Assembly: GCA_903859705.1 (NCBI GenBank)
Contig: CAIONQ010000076.1
Location: forward strand, 1-64,000
Origin: an uncultured Chthonomonas sp.
GTDB lineage: Bacteria > Armatimonadota > Chthonomonadetes > Chthonomonadales > Chthonomonadaceae
DNA: 64,000 nt
Direction: 5' to 3'
Shown: one piece after another, positions 33,239 to 42,400 of the stretch
Layout of the letters: the number at the start of each line of letters is the position of its first letter
Position numbering within the stretch: position 1 is the stretch's first letter
Notes under the pieces: model-generated
Told to the model about the DNA's origin: nothing
The model's database searches: none
The model's input: only the letters and a program-made list of their open reading frames with translations
Made by a program: the position numbers and the translations under genes

Positions 33239-33868
33239 TTAGGCGCCTACGACCAGATCTTCAACAACAACATCATGGTCGTCCCAGGCAATTTTTAAAG
33301 AGTAGGTGCCAGACTGAATTGGAGGAAATGAGAACTCCGCATCATCTACTTCCGCACCGATCTGATGAGAATCCGAAGAAATGAGGACTACGGAATCTGG
33401 GCTAAATACGTCCTCACCATCCTGGCTCATGGCTTCACCAAACAGATGCCACTTGCCACCCGATGCGGGTTCCTGCATCATGTCGATATCTAGCTCGTCG
33501 GTTTGATACATGGCTCTAAGAGGAGCACCCGATAAATCTCGAGCTCCAGCGAACGCCATGCCGTTCGACCGGTTATCCATGAGAAGACGCGCCACAGAAA
33601 CTGCGCGTTTGATCGGGTTCTCACGAACTACCTTCGGTGGCATTATAGCGAACGCCCTCTTGAGCGCTCTCTGTGAAACAGAAAGCTGCCCCATCATAGC
33701 ACTTTCGTGCATAGCAGGAAGAACCGACCGCATCCAGACAAGGGACCGGGCACATTCGTTGCACCCCGAAGAGATATGATTCGCAATCTCCTGCGCCATG
33801 GCGGGAGACACATTACCTTCGTGGTAATCCAGTCTGTTTGCAAAAGTATATGGGCACTTGGCTGACAT
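33239..33868 (-). CDS. Soluble zinc-finger anti-sigma-like protein with C-terminal beta domain
   Basis: A 209-residue protein without a signal or membrane helix. The N terminus resembles anti-sigma ZAS/zf-HC2 domains: CPYTFANRLDYHEGNVS followed by His-x3-Cys-x2-Cys in HISSGCNECARSL (about residues 31-39). A middle helical stretch with basic residues (about 60-105) precedes a beta-rich C-terminal domain (about 110-209, WHLFGEAM, VVLISSDS, SGTYSLKIAWDDHDVVVEDLVV) that looks like a small sandwich. It faces the ECF sigma gene and heads the TPR-CHAT/subtilase operon, so it is probably the cognate anti-sigma factor. Lacking a membrane anchor, it would have to be inactivated in the cytoplasm, and cleavage by the CHAT protein is an attractive but untested idea. 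Its ribosome site is weak. Confidence 0.7.
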   Translation of the reverse strand: MSAKCPYTFANRLDYHEGNVSPAMAQEIANHISSGCNECARSLVWMRSVLPAMHESAMMGQLSVSQRALKRAFAIMPPKVVRENPIKRAVSVARLLMDNRSNGMAFAGARDLSGAPLRAMYQTDELDIDMMQEPASGGKWHLFGEAMSQDGEDVFSPDSVVLISSDSHQIGAEVDDAEFSFPPIQSGTYSLKIAWDDHDVVVEDLVVGA

Positions 33869-34015
33869 AGTTGTCTCTGCTTGCCTCGCATCAGAATTCG
33901 TTGTTCCCGTTTGTATCGAACTGCAAGGTCCAACGGGTACAACCTCGCAGTGTTAAGATGCACTTAAGGTTGCTGGAAATACATCGATCTCCATTTGTTA
34001 TTTTGTACTGTTTTC

Positions 34016-34080
34016 GTGACAATTGCAAGTGTTTTTTTGTGACTGCCAAAAACTATTGTGATTGTTGGTCACAAAGGAGG
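34016..34080. promoter_or_regulatory. GTGAC half-site cluster and TTGTGA-N7-TCACAA dyad
   Basis: Between the divergent anti-sigma and sigma genes lie GTGAC at 34016 and 34039 and a perfect dyad TTGTGA (34056-34061) / TCACAA (34069-34074) with a 7-nt spacer. Two more GTGAC copies occur at 34149 and 34160 within the sigma promoter. The dyad resembles a CRP/FNR-type site with one extra spacer base. An AAGGAGG at 34074-34080 is followed 12 nt later by only a 9-codon frame (34093-34122), of doubtful meaning. Confidence 0.4.
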
Positions 34081-34148
34081 AACAACAACTAGATGAGCGG
34101 AATCTCTGGTGCGAGCGCTTAATAGCGAATATCCTCTAAGTCGCCTGA

Positions 34149-34178
34149 GTGACACAAACGTGACGGAATCTTTATAAT
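34149..34178 (+). promoter_or_regulatory. Sigma-70-like promoter of the ECF sigma gene
   Basis: GTGACA (34149-34154), an 18-nt spacer and TATAAT (34173-34178) match the housekeeping consensus at 11 of 12 positions. Transcription would begin near 34185, leaving a leader of about 45 nt. This suggests basal expression of the sigma factor by the housekeeping polymerase. Confidence 0.65.
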
Positions 34179-34229
34179 GGCTTTTGTGCCATTTTAGTGC
34201 CTAACGTCCACTCCTCGGGAGTTAATTGC

Positions 34230-34865
34230 ATGCCGGGCGAATCCTCCGACTCAGAATCCATAAAGGTTACCGGAATCGTTGCCGCGTACGGTCGAAGGTC
34301 CGATCGTGAGCTGGTATCAGCCTGTTTAAATAATAACCAGGCCGCCTGGGAAGCTCTGATTCACCGGTATCAGAACCTGATTTTTGCAGTTGCCCTCAAG
34401 CGCCTGCAATCGCGTGCCGATGCAGAGGATGTCTTCCAAAACGTATGTTTGAAACTTCTGGATCATCTCTCAGAGCTCCGAAGCGCAGACAGCCTGAAAT
34501 CCTGGATTGCTATGGTTACTACCAGAGAGTGTGGCCAGATTTTCCGTAGATCGAATACAGTACTCTTAAGTGATACCGTAGAGGATTCGGATATGGAAGA
34601 TCGGTATGTTTCCATACATGCGGATCCGTCGGTTTCGCCAGAAGAAGAGGTGTTAGCGGGAGTACGTCGGTTTGAAATTCAGCAGGCGATGCAACAACTC
34701 TCACCTGAATGCCGAAAACTCTTAGAGCTTCTCTTTTCTGAGCAGGATGAAGTCAGCTATGCCGCCGTTGCGGAAGAGATGAATACGCCCGTTGGTAGCA
34801 TTGGCCCAAGGCGGGCGCGTTGCCTGGAACGCCTCAGAGTTATTATGGATCGGCTGAACGGCTAG
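34230..34865 (+). CDS. ECF-type RNA polymerase sigma factor
   Basis: A 211-residue sigma-70 family factor of the extracytoplasmic-function group. The ATG at 34230 has GGGAG eight nt upstream; an in-frame GTG at 34197 lacks one. Region 2 is at about 40-105 (AAWEALIHRYQNLIFAVALK, RADAEDVFQNVCLKLL, LKSWIAMVTTRECGQIFR). A short acidic linker (DTVEDSDMEDRYV) leads to region 4 at about 150-205 (MQQLSPECRKLLELLF, YAAVAEEMNTPVGSIGPRRARCLERL). It is divergent from the anti-sigma/TPR-CHAT/subtilase operon and is probably held by that anti-sigma protein. It ends in a bidirectional terminator. Target promoters cannot be named. Confidence 0.92.
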   Translation: MPGESSDSESIKVTGIVAAYGRRSDRELVSACLNNNQAAWEALIHRYQNLIFAVALKRLQSRADAEDVFQNVCLKLLDHLSELRSADSLKSWIAMVTTRECGQIFRRSNTVLLSDTVEDSDMEDRYVSIHADPSVSPEEEVLAGVRRFEIQQAMQQLSPECRKLLELLFSEQDEVSYAAVAEEMNTPVGSIGPRRARCLERLRVIMDRLNG

Positions 34866-34895
34866 CACAGGCATTCTTAATCTGTATCCAGATAC

Positions 34896-34942
34896 AACGA
34901 AATCAGGGCCCAGCGATCTATTCGCTGGGCCCTGATTTCGTT
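34896..34942. terminator. Bidirectional hairpin terminator between sigma gene and quinoprotein-like gene
   Basis: A perfect 21-bp inverted repeat (34896-34916 with 34922-34942; arms begin AACGAAATCAGGGCCCAGCG) around a 5-nt loop separates convergent genes. T runs are short, but stem strength and position support termination in both directions. Confidence 0.75.
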
Positions 34943-34963
34943 GACTGGAGTAGGCGTAATTGA

Positions 34964-36745
34964 CTACTTCAGGGCTATTATGCCCCCGTATGTAGCGGCA
35001 TACACGATTCCATCGGAACCAATAGCGCTGGCGCCATTGACTTCTCCGGATGTAGCATATGTCCACTTCACGGTTCCATTTGGGTTTATGGCGGTATAGC
35101 CGCCATTTCCGGCATTATCGTTGAAGCCGGTATATACAACACCGTCTCCGCCAATTGCCGGCGCTACCACGTAGTTTCCGCCGATTGTTGCGGTCCACTT
35201 CGGTGCCAGGTGATTGGTGAAAGCATACAGATTTCCATCTGTAGCACCAAAATAAACAGTGCCATCGGGTGCAATTGCCGGTGCAGATGGGTGGATATTG
35301 GTGCCAGTTGTAATGGTATAAACCCACTGTTCGGATCCGGTAGCCGGATCCAGCGCGTGTACACCGCCATCGTTTGTTGCGATATACACGGTGCCATCAC
35401 TTGCAACGCCTGCTGCTGAATCGAAGCCATATGCTCCGCCATACTGCCACTTCTGGCTTCCATCCGGGTTAATCGCGAATAGAAGGTTGGATGGTGTCGA
35501 GATATTCGCAGTTGGCGAATCACAACCAACATACACCGTGCCATCGGCAGCAATTGCAGGCGAAGCAAATATGTAATTGCCCGTCGCAAATGTCCACTTC
35601 TTGGCACCTGTCAGGCCGTCAATTGCATTCAGTGTTCCCTTGTAGGAACACACGTAAATGGTTCCATCGGCTGCCATTGCCGGGTTGGAGTAGATACCGC
35701 TAACGGTAGTGCTGGACCAACGCAATGAGCCATCTGGATTCAGAGCATAGAGGTTGCCGTCGCCAGAGCCGAAGTAAATTGTGCCGTCATTACCAATTAC
35801 CGGGCAACTCGCCTGCCCACCCGTTGCATAAGTCCACTTCTGGCTGCCATCCGGATTAACTGCATACAAGCTACCATTGCTGGAACCGAAGTAAACAGTT
35901 CCATCTATGCCGATTGCTTCTGCAGAGTAGGTTGGGGCACCGGTAGAGAAGCTCCACTTTAGCGAACCCGTAGCACCAGTACCAGAACTGTAGCCAGTGT
36001 TCTGAGCACTACCCTGGTACTTAACCCATTTGGTAGTACTTGCCAGGCCGGGAGCAAACACATTTACTGTGTAAGTGGAAGATGCCGCCGATTCACCTTC
36101 TGTTGCGGTAACTACAGAAGAGCCAACCGTAAGGCCGGAGATCTGCGGTTTGTCTGTGCCCGTGGTAATGGTGGCAACGCCTGTTGACGCACTCTTCCAG
36201 GACCAGCTTGCTGGGGCCGTAAGCACCAGGTTATTGTTGGCATCGTAAGCCGCTGCAGTAATCGGCACCGATCGATTAGTCCAGAGAGTATAGATTGGAT
36301 TAATCTTTATGTTCGTAATAGTAGTGCTCATCGTAAGGCTGAAGTTGGTGATCTTTCCAGCCTGAATCGTAATTGGGGCCGATGCATATGCCTGTGCAAC
36401 ACCAGTGCCATCACGGTTTGGGTACGCCGATGCAGCCAGGGTAAGGGTTCCCACCGGCAGAACATCAAAGGTTACCGTAGAGCTATTGCCAGTAGTGGGG
36501 CGGCTCACAACCTGAGATGTATACTGAGTTGCACCCTGCATAACCACAACTTTGATACTGTTACTTGCGACGGGTATCAATCGTGTGGTTCGCTGTGGCC
36601 ACTTGATGGTAAATGTTACGCTGCCATTAGCTGATTTTGACCCAGTAACAGCACCATTGGATGGACTACTGCCTGTTCCACAGCCAACCAGGACTGGCAG
36701 CAAGAGCAGTGCTGAGACTGCTCGGATTACGTTACTTATTTTCAC
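34964..36745 (-). CDS. Lipoprotein with Ig-like domain and PQQ-type beta-propeller
   Basis: A 593-residue predicted lipoprotein: MKISNVIRAVSALLLLPVLVGC has a good lipobox (LVGC, Cys22). An acceptor region and a Big-type Ig-like domain lie at about 150-230 (SWSWKSASTGVATITTG, GLTVGSSVVTATEG). From about 250 to the end run at least seven quinoprotein-type blades with a recurring DGTVYFGS-NG-LYAVNPDGS-KW pattern. These repeats form an eight-bladed propeller in BamB and PQQ dehydrogenases. No dehydrogenase catalytic residues are evident, so binding or a structural role is likely. It follows the smaller Ig-like lipoprotein gene by 14 nt and is presumably co-transcribed. Confidence 0.85.
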   Translation of the reverse strand: MKISNVIRAVSALLLLPVLVGCGTGSSPSNGAVTGSKSANGSVTFTIKWPQRTTRLIPVASNSIKVVVMQGATQYTSQVVSRPTTGNSSTVTFDVLPVGTLTLAASAYPNRDGTGVAQAYASAPITIQAGKITNFSLTMSTTITNIKINPIYTLWTNRSVPITAAAYDANNNLVLTAPASWSWKSASTGVATITTGTDKPQISGLTVGSSVVTATEGESAASSTYTVNVFAPGLASTTKWVKYQGSAQNTGYSSGTGATGSLKWSFSTGAPTYSAEAIGIDGTVYFGSSNGSLYAVNPDGSQKWTYATGGQASCPVIGNDGTIYFGSGDGNLYALNPDGSLRWSSTTVSGIYSNPAMAADGTIYVCSYKGTLNAIDGLTGAKKWTFATGNYIFASPAIAADGTVYVGCDSPTANISTPSNLLFAINPDGSQKWQYGGAYGFDSAAGVASDGTVYIATNDGGVHALDPATGSEQWVYTITTGTNIHPSAPAIAPDGTVYFGATDGNLYAFTNHLAPKWTATIGGNYVVAPAIGGDGVVYTGFNDNAGNGGYTAINPNGTVKWTYATSGEVNGASAIGSDGIVYAATYGGIIALK

Positions 36746-36759
36746 GGTTACCAGTCCTT

Positions 36760-37356
36760 TCAGTTAATTGATCCTGAGGCGCCGCCATAACCAACGGCGA
36801 TAGTTGCAACATCCGCTTGAGCAGGTTCAAATACGCTGGTGGCAACAACATGATAAATTCCAGGAGTGGCAGGCGCCACGTAATTGCCACTGCTGTCAAT
36901 TGTTCCGCCAGCAGCGCCTTCCTGAATAGACCATGTTACGTTTTGATTTGGAGTACCGGCCACACTCGCAGAAAACTTAATGCTCTGGCTAACGGATGAT
37001 GTAACAACATGGGGTGTAGCAGACACCTTAACATGTACAACGACCGTTGAAGTGGACTGTGCATTGTTATAGAGTGGCCCTGATGCTACTACATGGTATG
37101 TTCCTGCAGAAGCAGGAGCAGTGTAAAGCCCGGAAGTATCCACCGTGCCGCCGGCAGCACCTTCCTGTACACTCCACACAATTCGAGGAGTAACAACATT
37201 TTGGATAGCCGCCACGAACTGTGTCGTGGCGCCCGGATAAGTGCTTGCCGTTGTTGGTGTTAATTTGATCTGGACGGTGTATCCACCGCCACCGCCTCCG
37301 CCACAGCCAGTCATAGCCAGCATTACCGCCGCTGTAGCCAGAATTTTAACCCGCAT
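36760..37356 (-). CDS. Small lipoprotein with two tandem Ig-like repeats
   Basis: A 198-residue lipoprotein. The ATG at 37356 follows GGGAG by nine nt; an ATG three codons earlier abuts that ribosome site. The lipobox is MTGC followed by seven glycines, a flexible tether. Two near-identical modules follow (IVWSVQEGAAGGTVDTSGLY at about 60 and VTWSIQEGAAGGTIDSSGNY at about 145), each ending YTAP or YVAP and YHVVA, typical of bacterial Ig-like surface repeats. It heads a two-gene operon with the propeller lipoprotein. Both may form a surface complex. Specific function is unknown. Confidence 0.8.
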   Translation of the reverse strand: MRVKILATAAVMLAMTGCGGGGGGGYTVQIKLTPTTASTYPGATTQFVAAIQNVVTPRIVWSVQEGAAGGTVDTSGLYTAPASAGTYHVVASGPLYNNAQSTSTVVVHVKVSATPHVVTSSVSQSIKFSASVAGTPNQNVTWSIQEGAAGGTIDSSGNYVAPATPGIYHVVATSVFEPAQADVATIAVGYGGASGSIN

Positions 37357-37365
37357 GAGGGTCAT

Positions 37366-37686
37366 CTCCCTTCGCGCCTCTACAATTCACACAACATGTA
37401 TTCGTAATCACTCACCGAATTTGAATCGATCATAATCGGTTCTTGCCCAAGCAGAGCCCGCTGCTGGTAGTTACGAATGAGCGATATAGTCGATTGCCAA
37501 ATCTGGGTCCGCAGATTTTGACGAAAATTCTGGCTGAAGTGTTCAGGTTTTTTTGCCACCAAACACCTGCAATAATGCAGAGATAGACGGCAAAAAGACC
37601 CGGCGACTCACGTCGTCGGGTCTTCATGGACCAACTAACAGCCGGCGACTGCAGGTCAGCCAGAAGCTCAGAGGATTTATTATACC
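37366..37686. other. Intergenic interval with a terminator
   Basis: About 320 nt between minus-strand genes. Apart from the hairpin at 37594-37625, it should hold the promoter of the Ig-like lipoprotein operon. No gene or clear promoter hexamers are seen. Confidence 0.4.
37591..37625 (-). terminator. Rho-independent terminator of the DUF3500 gene
   Basis: AAGACCCGGCGAC (plus-strand 37595-37607) pairs with GTCGTCGGGTCTT (about 37612-37624) with one G-U type mismatch. Read on the minus strand the stem is followed by TTTTTG. It lies about 60 nt after the DUF3500 stop. Confidence 0.8.
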
Positions 37687-38736
37687 TCAGGCATTGTGAC
37701 CATGGTCGTGATCGGCAGTATTGTAGTGAAGAGCGAGCAAATCAACCCCAAAATCCCCGTGGAAGTCTCTCCAAACGGTGTGAATGTGATTCGCATCATT
37801 CTGGGTGCAGTCATATTCTATCAAGAATGAAGTTCCCTGAATACGATAATAGTGTGGCTGGCCTTTCTCGATGCCACCCATCCACGCAAACTTCAGGTTC
37901 TCAATGCCAGATTTATTGATGGCATCAAGCCGTTGTCGGGCTATTTCTTCTATCTGAATGTTAGCGTACTCATGCAGCAACGTCATAAACATTCCCTGCT
38001 GCTCTGCGGTAAGCTCTTTAAAGGCAATACCATTGTCTTCCAGAATAGACGTTTTGCGTAGTGCTGCAGTAACTACATCCGCCGGAGCGGTGTCGCTTAC
38101 AATCGCTAATTTCTTCTGATCAGCACTGAGAGCTTTTACGAGCGCACGTCCCAGGTCTTCCTCAGCTGCCAAAACACGCGTGCCCTTTTGCGGGCCCTGG
38201 CGAACTTCAGCTGGATTGGTGCCCAGAAACTGAGGGCTGCTGGCAATAATTTTGCCCTTAATTGAGGTCCAGTTTAGCGAAACATGGTGTCCCTCATAGC
38301 GCCAACCCCAGGTGCCTTTGCTAGACGGATCGCCGAATACTGTGAAGTAATAGAGTTCGGGATCGCGGGTGGCGCTGCCATTTTCCATGGCTTTCAGCAC
38401 TAGCTCAAGCTGTCGGATGCCTTCTACTTTACGGTACCCCGATTTGCTAAGGCTCACTTGTAGCAGCTTATGTGCTGCTGCCTGCTGCTCTGGAGTCATA
38501 TTCTTATAGCGAAGGCCGTTACGCTCCTTGGGAATGTAATGCCAGTTAAACCGCTCTTCTGAGTTAAAGGGAAGTTTAGCCTTTGCAAGCCTCTCGGGAT
38601 CCAGCGTTGCCAGAAATGCCTGTACGGCACTTAGAATTACTGGTGCCTTCCTGGCACGGGCCGAAGCTCCCTGTTCGGTTATAGCTGCGGCGGCCACAGC
38701 CGCTCCGCCAATCAAGACCTCTCGTCGGTTAAGCAT
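37687..38736 (-). CDS. DUF3500 domain protein with Tat-like signal
   Basis: A 349-residue exported protein. The N terminus (LNRREVLIGGAAVAAAAI) is a Tat-type signal with the RRE core. The remaining sequence matches the DUF3500 family: FNWHYIPKERNGLRYKNMTPEQ near 62-85, a GTWGWRYEGHHVSLNWT block near 140-158, and YYRIQGTSFLIEYDCTQNDANHIHTVWRDF near 295-325. The conserved His, Tyr and Asp residues hint at metal binding or catalysis, but no activity is established. AAGGAG lies seven nt before the ATG. It ends in its own terminator and appears monocistronic. The His/Asp-rich tail (DHDHGHNA) could bind metal. Confidence 0.85.
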   Translation of the reverse strand: MLNRREVLIGGAAVAAAAITEQGASARARKAPVILSAVQAFLATLDPERLAKAKLPFNSEERFNWHYIPKERNGLRYKNMTPEQQAAAHKLLQVSLSKSGYRKVEGIRQLELVLKAMENGSATRDPELYYFTVFGDPSSKGTWGWRYEGHHVSLNWTSIKGKIIASSPQFLGTNPAEVRQGPQKGTRVLAAEEDLGRALVKALSADQKKLAIVSDTAPADVVTAALRKTSILEDNGIAFKELTAEQQGMFMTLLHEYANIQIEEIARQRLDAINKSGIENLKFAWMGGIEKGQPHYYRIQGTSFLIEYDCTQNDANHIHTVWRDFHGDFGVDLLALHYNTADHDHGHNA

Positions 38737-38868
38737 AACAACTCCTTGTGCAAATTGCCCGGATACATATTCAGCATTGCTGAATACGACGCTGGCATCA
38801 ATTCCACGCGGGTGGCAGCAACTCCTGTGCCAAACAGATGCATGTGTAGTGATTTATATGTGAACTGG

Positions 38869-39282
38869 CTATTCGCTGGATTTTGATTCGTTCTTATGTG
38901 GTGAATTGGACTGGGCCGCAATCTGCTGTTTAAGTTGTGTAGTAGCCGCGTTTAAACGCAAGCCTCCCACAACGTATATTGCAAGATAACCCGCTATGCC
39001 TGCACGCAACATTGTCTTAACAAATCGAGGACGGTGCGTACGCAGGTACTCTAAGCCCAGTAATGGCACGAGGAAAAATGCAGATTTAACTACAATAAAC
39101 CATCCTGCACCGCGGTTCAACGCTGGTATAAGCAGTGGATTTGCTTCTACGGCTTTCCCGGCTCTGAACAGAAGCACGGTTGATACCATATCCGCAACGC
39201 AAATCAGACCGAGTATCCATGTTTCAACAGATAACCGGAATGGCGGACGCTCTTCACTATTAAAGTTTGGATCCGTACTCAT
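38869..39282 (-). CDS. Small integral membrane protein, DUF5658-like
   Basis: A 137-residue protein with three predicted membrane helices: about 20-42 (TWILGLICVADMVSTVLLF), 58-80 (GWFIVVKSAFFLVPLLGLEYL) and 92-110 (AGIAGYLAIYVVGGLRL). The motif ADMVSTVLLFRAGKAVEANPLL is typical of DUF5658-type proteins of unknown function. The ATG at 39282 is preferred over a TTG seven codons upstream, though neither has a strong ribosome site. A polar Ser/Lys-rich tail faces one side. It stands alone between the DUF3500 gene and the RND operon. Confidence 0.7.
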   Translation of the reverse strand: MSTDPNFNSEERPPFRLSVETWILGLICVADMVSTVLLFRAGKAVEANPLLIPALNRGAGWFIVVKSAFFLVPLLGLEYLRTHRPRFVKTMLRAGIAGYLAIYVVGGLRLNAATTQLKQQIAAQSNSPHKNESKSSE

Positions 39283-39448
39283 GATCTTCTGGCTCGGTTC
39301 CAATACGAAATGTTGGGATAATTCGGTGTCAACTGGCGGCCGCAGTCAAATCTGTGCAATACCGCCAGTATCTATTATATCTCGTTATTGATAATTGCGC
39401 TGGTATATCGCTATGCAAGCCCGTGCAACTTCGTGCCAGCATCTGCTT

Positions 39449-42400
39449 TCACTCTTCTACAGTAGGAGCTACGCCCTCGTTCGTCTTGCCCCTTGCTAGC
39501 ATCTGGCGTAGGCCCGTTACGGCATCATCCATATATGTATGCATTATAGGTATATCAAAGAGGCTCAACACAGTGCCCACGGCCAACCCACCCACAACAG
39601 CGGAGGCCAGAGGCTGATACGCATCGAGCCCAGTTTTGGGCGCGATCGCGATTGGAAGCATCGTTATCAGGGTAATGCCGGATGTCATCAGGATTGGTCG
39701 CAGGCGCTCCGGGCAAGCTGTCTTAATAGCCGTATCGCGCGGTATACCGCGGTCTCTGTACTTCATTATCATGTCTATTAACAGCACGGCGGTTGTGATA
39801 TCCATGCCAGTTAACACGATGATACCCAGGATGCTAACTGTGGAGAACGACTGATGAGAGAGCCACAGCGCAATAAACACTCCTGAGAGCTCAAGTGGAA
39901 GAGATGCTATCATTTGCAGAGGCTGCAGAAATCCACGGAACTGGATTACCAGCACCAGATACATCAGAGCAAGGGCCAGTGTTAGCCCAGATATCATTCG
40001 GCGGAAGGAGTCCATCATCTCCTTCATATCGCCCCGAATTTCCATTCCATAGCCAGTTGGGAAGTTTACAGGCTGTATCCCGAGGTTCTTGTTTCCACCA
40101 TATATGTTGGATGCAAGGTTCATAACCACATCCATGGAGGGCAGGCTATTGTTGCGATAGTAGCCGGTTAGCCCAATTACTCTACGAAGTCCATCATGTT
40201 CAATAACCGTTGGCGAAACCGCGCGTTCTACACGCGCCACGGCCTTTAGGGGTACCTGGCGGCCGCCGGAGCCGCTAAGTATCATATCGCCAATGTCTGA
40301 AATCGACCGGCGGTTTTTAGCTTCGTACCTAATCTGAATGGTGTTTTGGCGAAGATTCGGCAACCTAAAGTACTCTGCAGATAGGCCGCCGCTTAATGCG
40401 TAATATGCCTGTTCAGCAATGCTATCTGGCGTTAGCCCGGCGGCCTGTGCCTTCGCGTAGTCCGGCACAATTCTAAACTCTGGTACCTTGTTGCTCCACG
40501 TTAGTGCGGGCTGATACAACTCTGACATTTTCTGAGCGGCAGCCATGGCATCGGTACCTATTTTATCTAGCTGATCCAGCTCTGGGCCAGTTATGTTCAC
40601 ATGTACCGGAGCCGCAGCTGTAGCCATAACATCGCTGCCCATCTCCTTTATCTGCAGCCTACGGATGCCGGGAATTCTCTGTAGTGCCTCCTTTTGAATT
40701 CCATCAATTACCTGAAATATTGTGCGTTTTCTGGCATCTTTGTCGCTCAGCGTCAGCATCATGCTTGCGCCATTCACCTGCGGCATCTGGTATCCCGTGT
40801 AATACGGGCTGTAACTCTCGAACATGGTTTCTGCACCAAGCTCGATGCTTGCCTTTTCAACCTCAGGATACTTTCCAACAATCTTTTCAATCTGGCGAAC
40901 AGCATTTTCTGTTTCTGCAAACGAGGTGCCAGGCGCCATCTCAAGCACACCACTTGCCTGGCCAACATCCGCCAGTGGCATCATCTCGCTGCCGATAAAG
41001 TAGTAAAACGTAAACCCAAGTACAAGTGTTGTCAGTACCCTCACCATATTTGCAAAACGGTGCTTCAGCAGCCACTCTATAAGGCGCGCATATCCTGCTT
41101 CCATTCGGTTAAGTGTTTCCTGGAAGGGATCTAGTACCCAATATAGCACTCGCAAAAACCAGTGCTTTCGGTCAGCGTTTCTGTCTTCGGTGTGGCGCAG
41201 CAGCTTTGAGCATAGTAGGGCTGTGAGGGTGAACGAAACCATCATGGAAGCCAGCAAGCCGAAGATCAGTGGCCATACCAATTCACGGAACATTAACTCA
41301 GTGATTCCACCAGAAAATAGTAGAGGGGAGAGTGCCAGCACAATCATAAGTGTGGAAGCAATAACGGCAACTCTAACTTCAGCTATTCCGTCGATCGTAG
41401 CCTGTTTGGGAGATTTTCCCATTCTGAGGTGGCGTTCCACGGCATGGATGTCGATAATGGAATCGTCTACGAGGCGGCCGATGGAAAGCAGTAGGCCTAC
41501 AAGGGTACCGCTGTTGAACGTCATGCCAAAGGGAGCCATCAGCAAAATTGCGATCGCAAGGGAAGTCGGCAGCGTGATCATAGCAATCAGGGTTCCGCGC
41601 CACTCGCCAAGAAATAACAGTACCGCCAGGCCAGTAAGAAGTACCGCTACAGTTAGTTCTTCCCAAACATTGTGAAATAGTATTTCTACGAAGTGAGAGT
41701 TGTCATAAGAAGTATCGAAATGTATGCCAGGGTTATCCTGTTCCAGCTGCTTTAATACCGCACGAATTGCCGGCATAACACTCGCAGAACTGGCTCCAGG
41801 GTCCTGGATCACGGATACTTCAATGGATTCGTCAACGGAAACTGGTGTTCCGGGGCTATGCTTAAGGTAATGGTATCCGCTTCTACGCTCCCATACTCCA
41901 TCTTCAACACGCGCCACATCGCCCACGGTAACAATACGTGCCGGCGCGGCAAGCGATGTAGTATTCGTTGATGCCCCCGCTGTGGCACCGCCCGGCATTC
42001 CGGATCCCGATTGAGAACCCATTTCCTGAGATGCCGGTGCCGCTTGCGGCTTACTTCCGGGCTCATTTGCGGCTATAGTGTAGCGCTTTACATCTTCTGG
42101 CGTTGATGCGTGCGTATCCAGCCTCACAATCGCTTCCGATGCGCCGGATGTAATTGTGCCAGCGGCCCGAGCTGCGTTATGTCTATCTATTGCATCGCGC
42201 ACATTCAGGATCGATATGCCACGAGATGCCAGCGCTTCCCTGTCTACAGTAACGCGCATCTGGCGGCGATATCCACCGAACGGCACCACCGAATAAACGC
42301 TTGGCACCGATTTTAACCTGTTTACAACCGCATTGTCCGCAAATTCGCGCACTCGGGCTTTGTTCCAACCAAGGGCGGCATCACCTTTTAGGCTAAGGGT

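Noticed and set aside
33871-34092. Plus-strand 73-codon frame upstream of the ECF sigma gene
   Set aside because: Cys/Phe/Arg-rich sequence, no ribosome site, and it covers the repeat-rich promoter region; treated as regulatory DNA.
34093-34122. Nine-codon frame (MSGISGASA) after an AAGGAGG
   Set aside because: The spacing is long at 12 nt, it lies upstream of the best promoter for the sigma gene, and nothing supports a leader-peptide mechanism.
35000-36000. Repetitive DNA pattern that could suggest a tandem repeat or CRISPR
   Set aside because: The periodicity comes from repeated beta-propeller blades (DGTVYFG and NPDG motifs) in the quinoprotein-like gene; there are no identical repeats with unique spacers.
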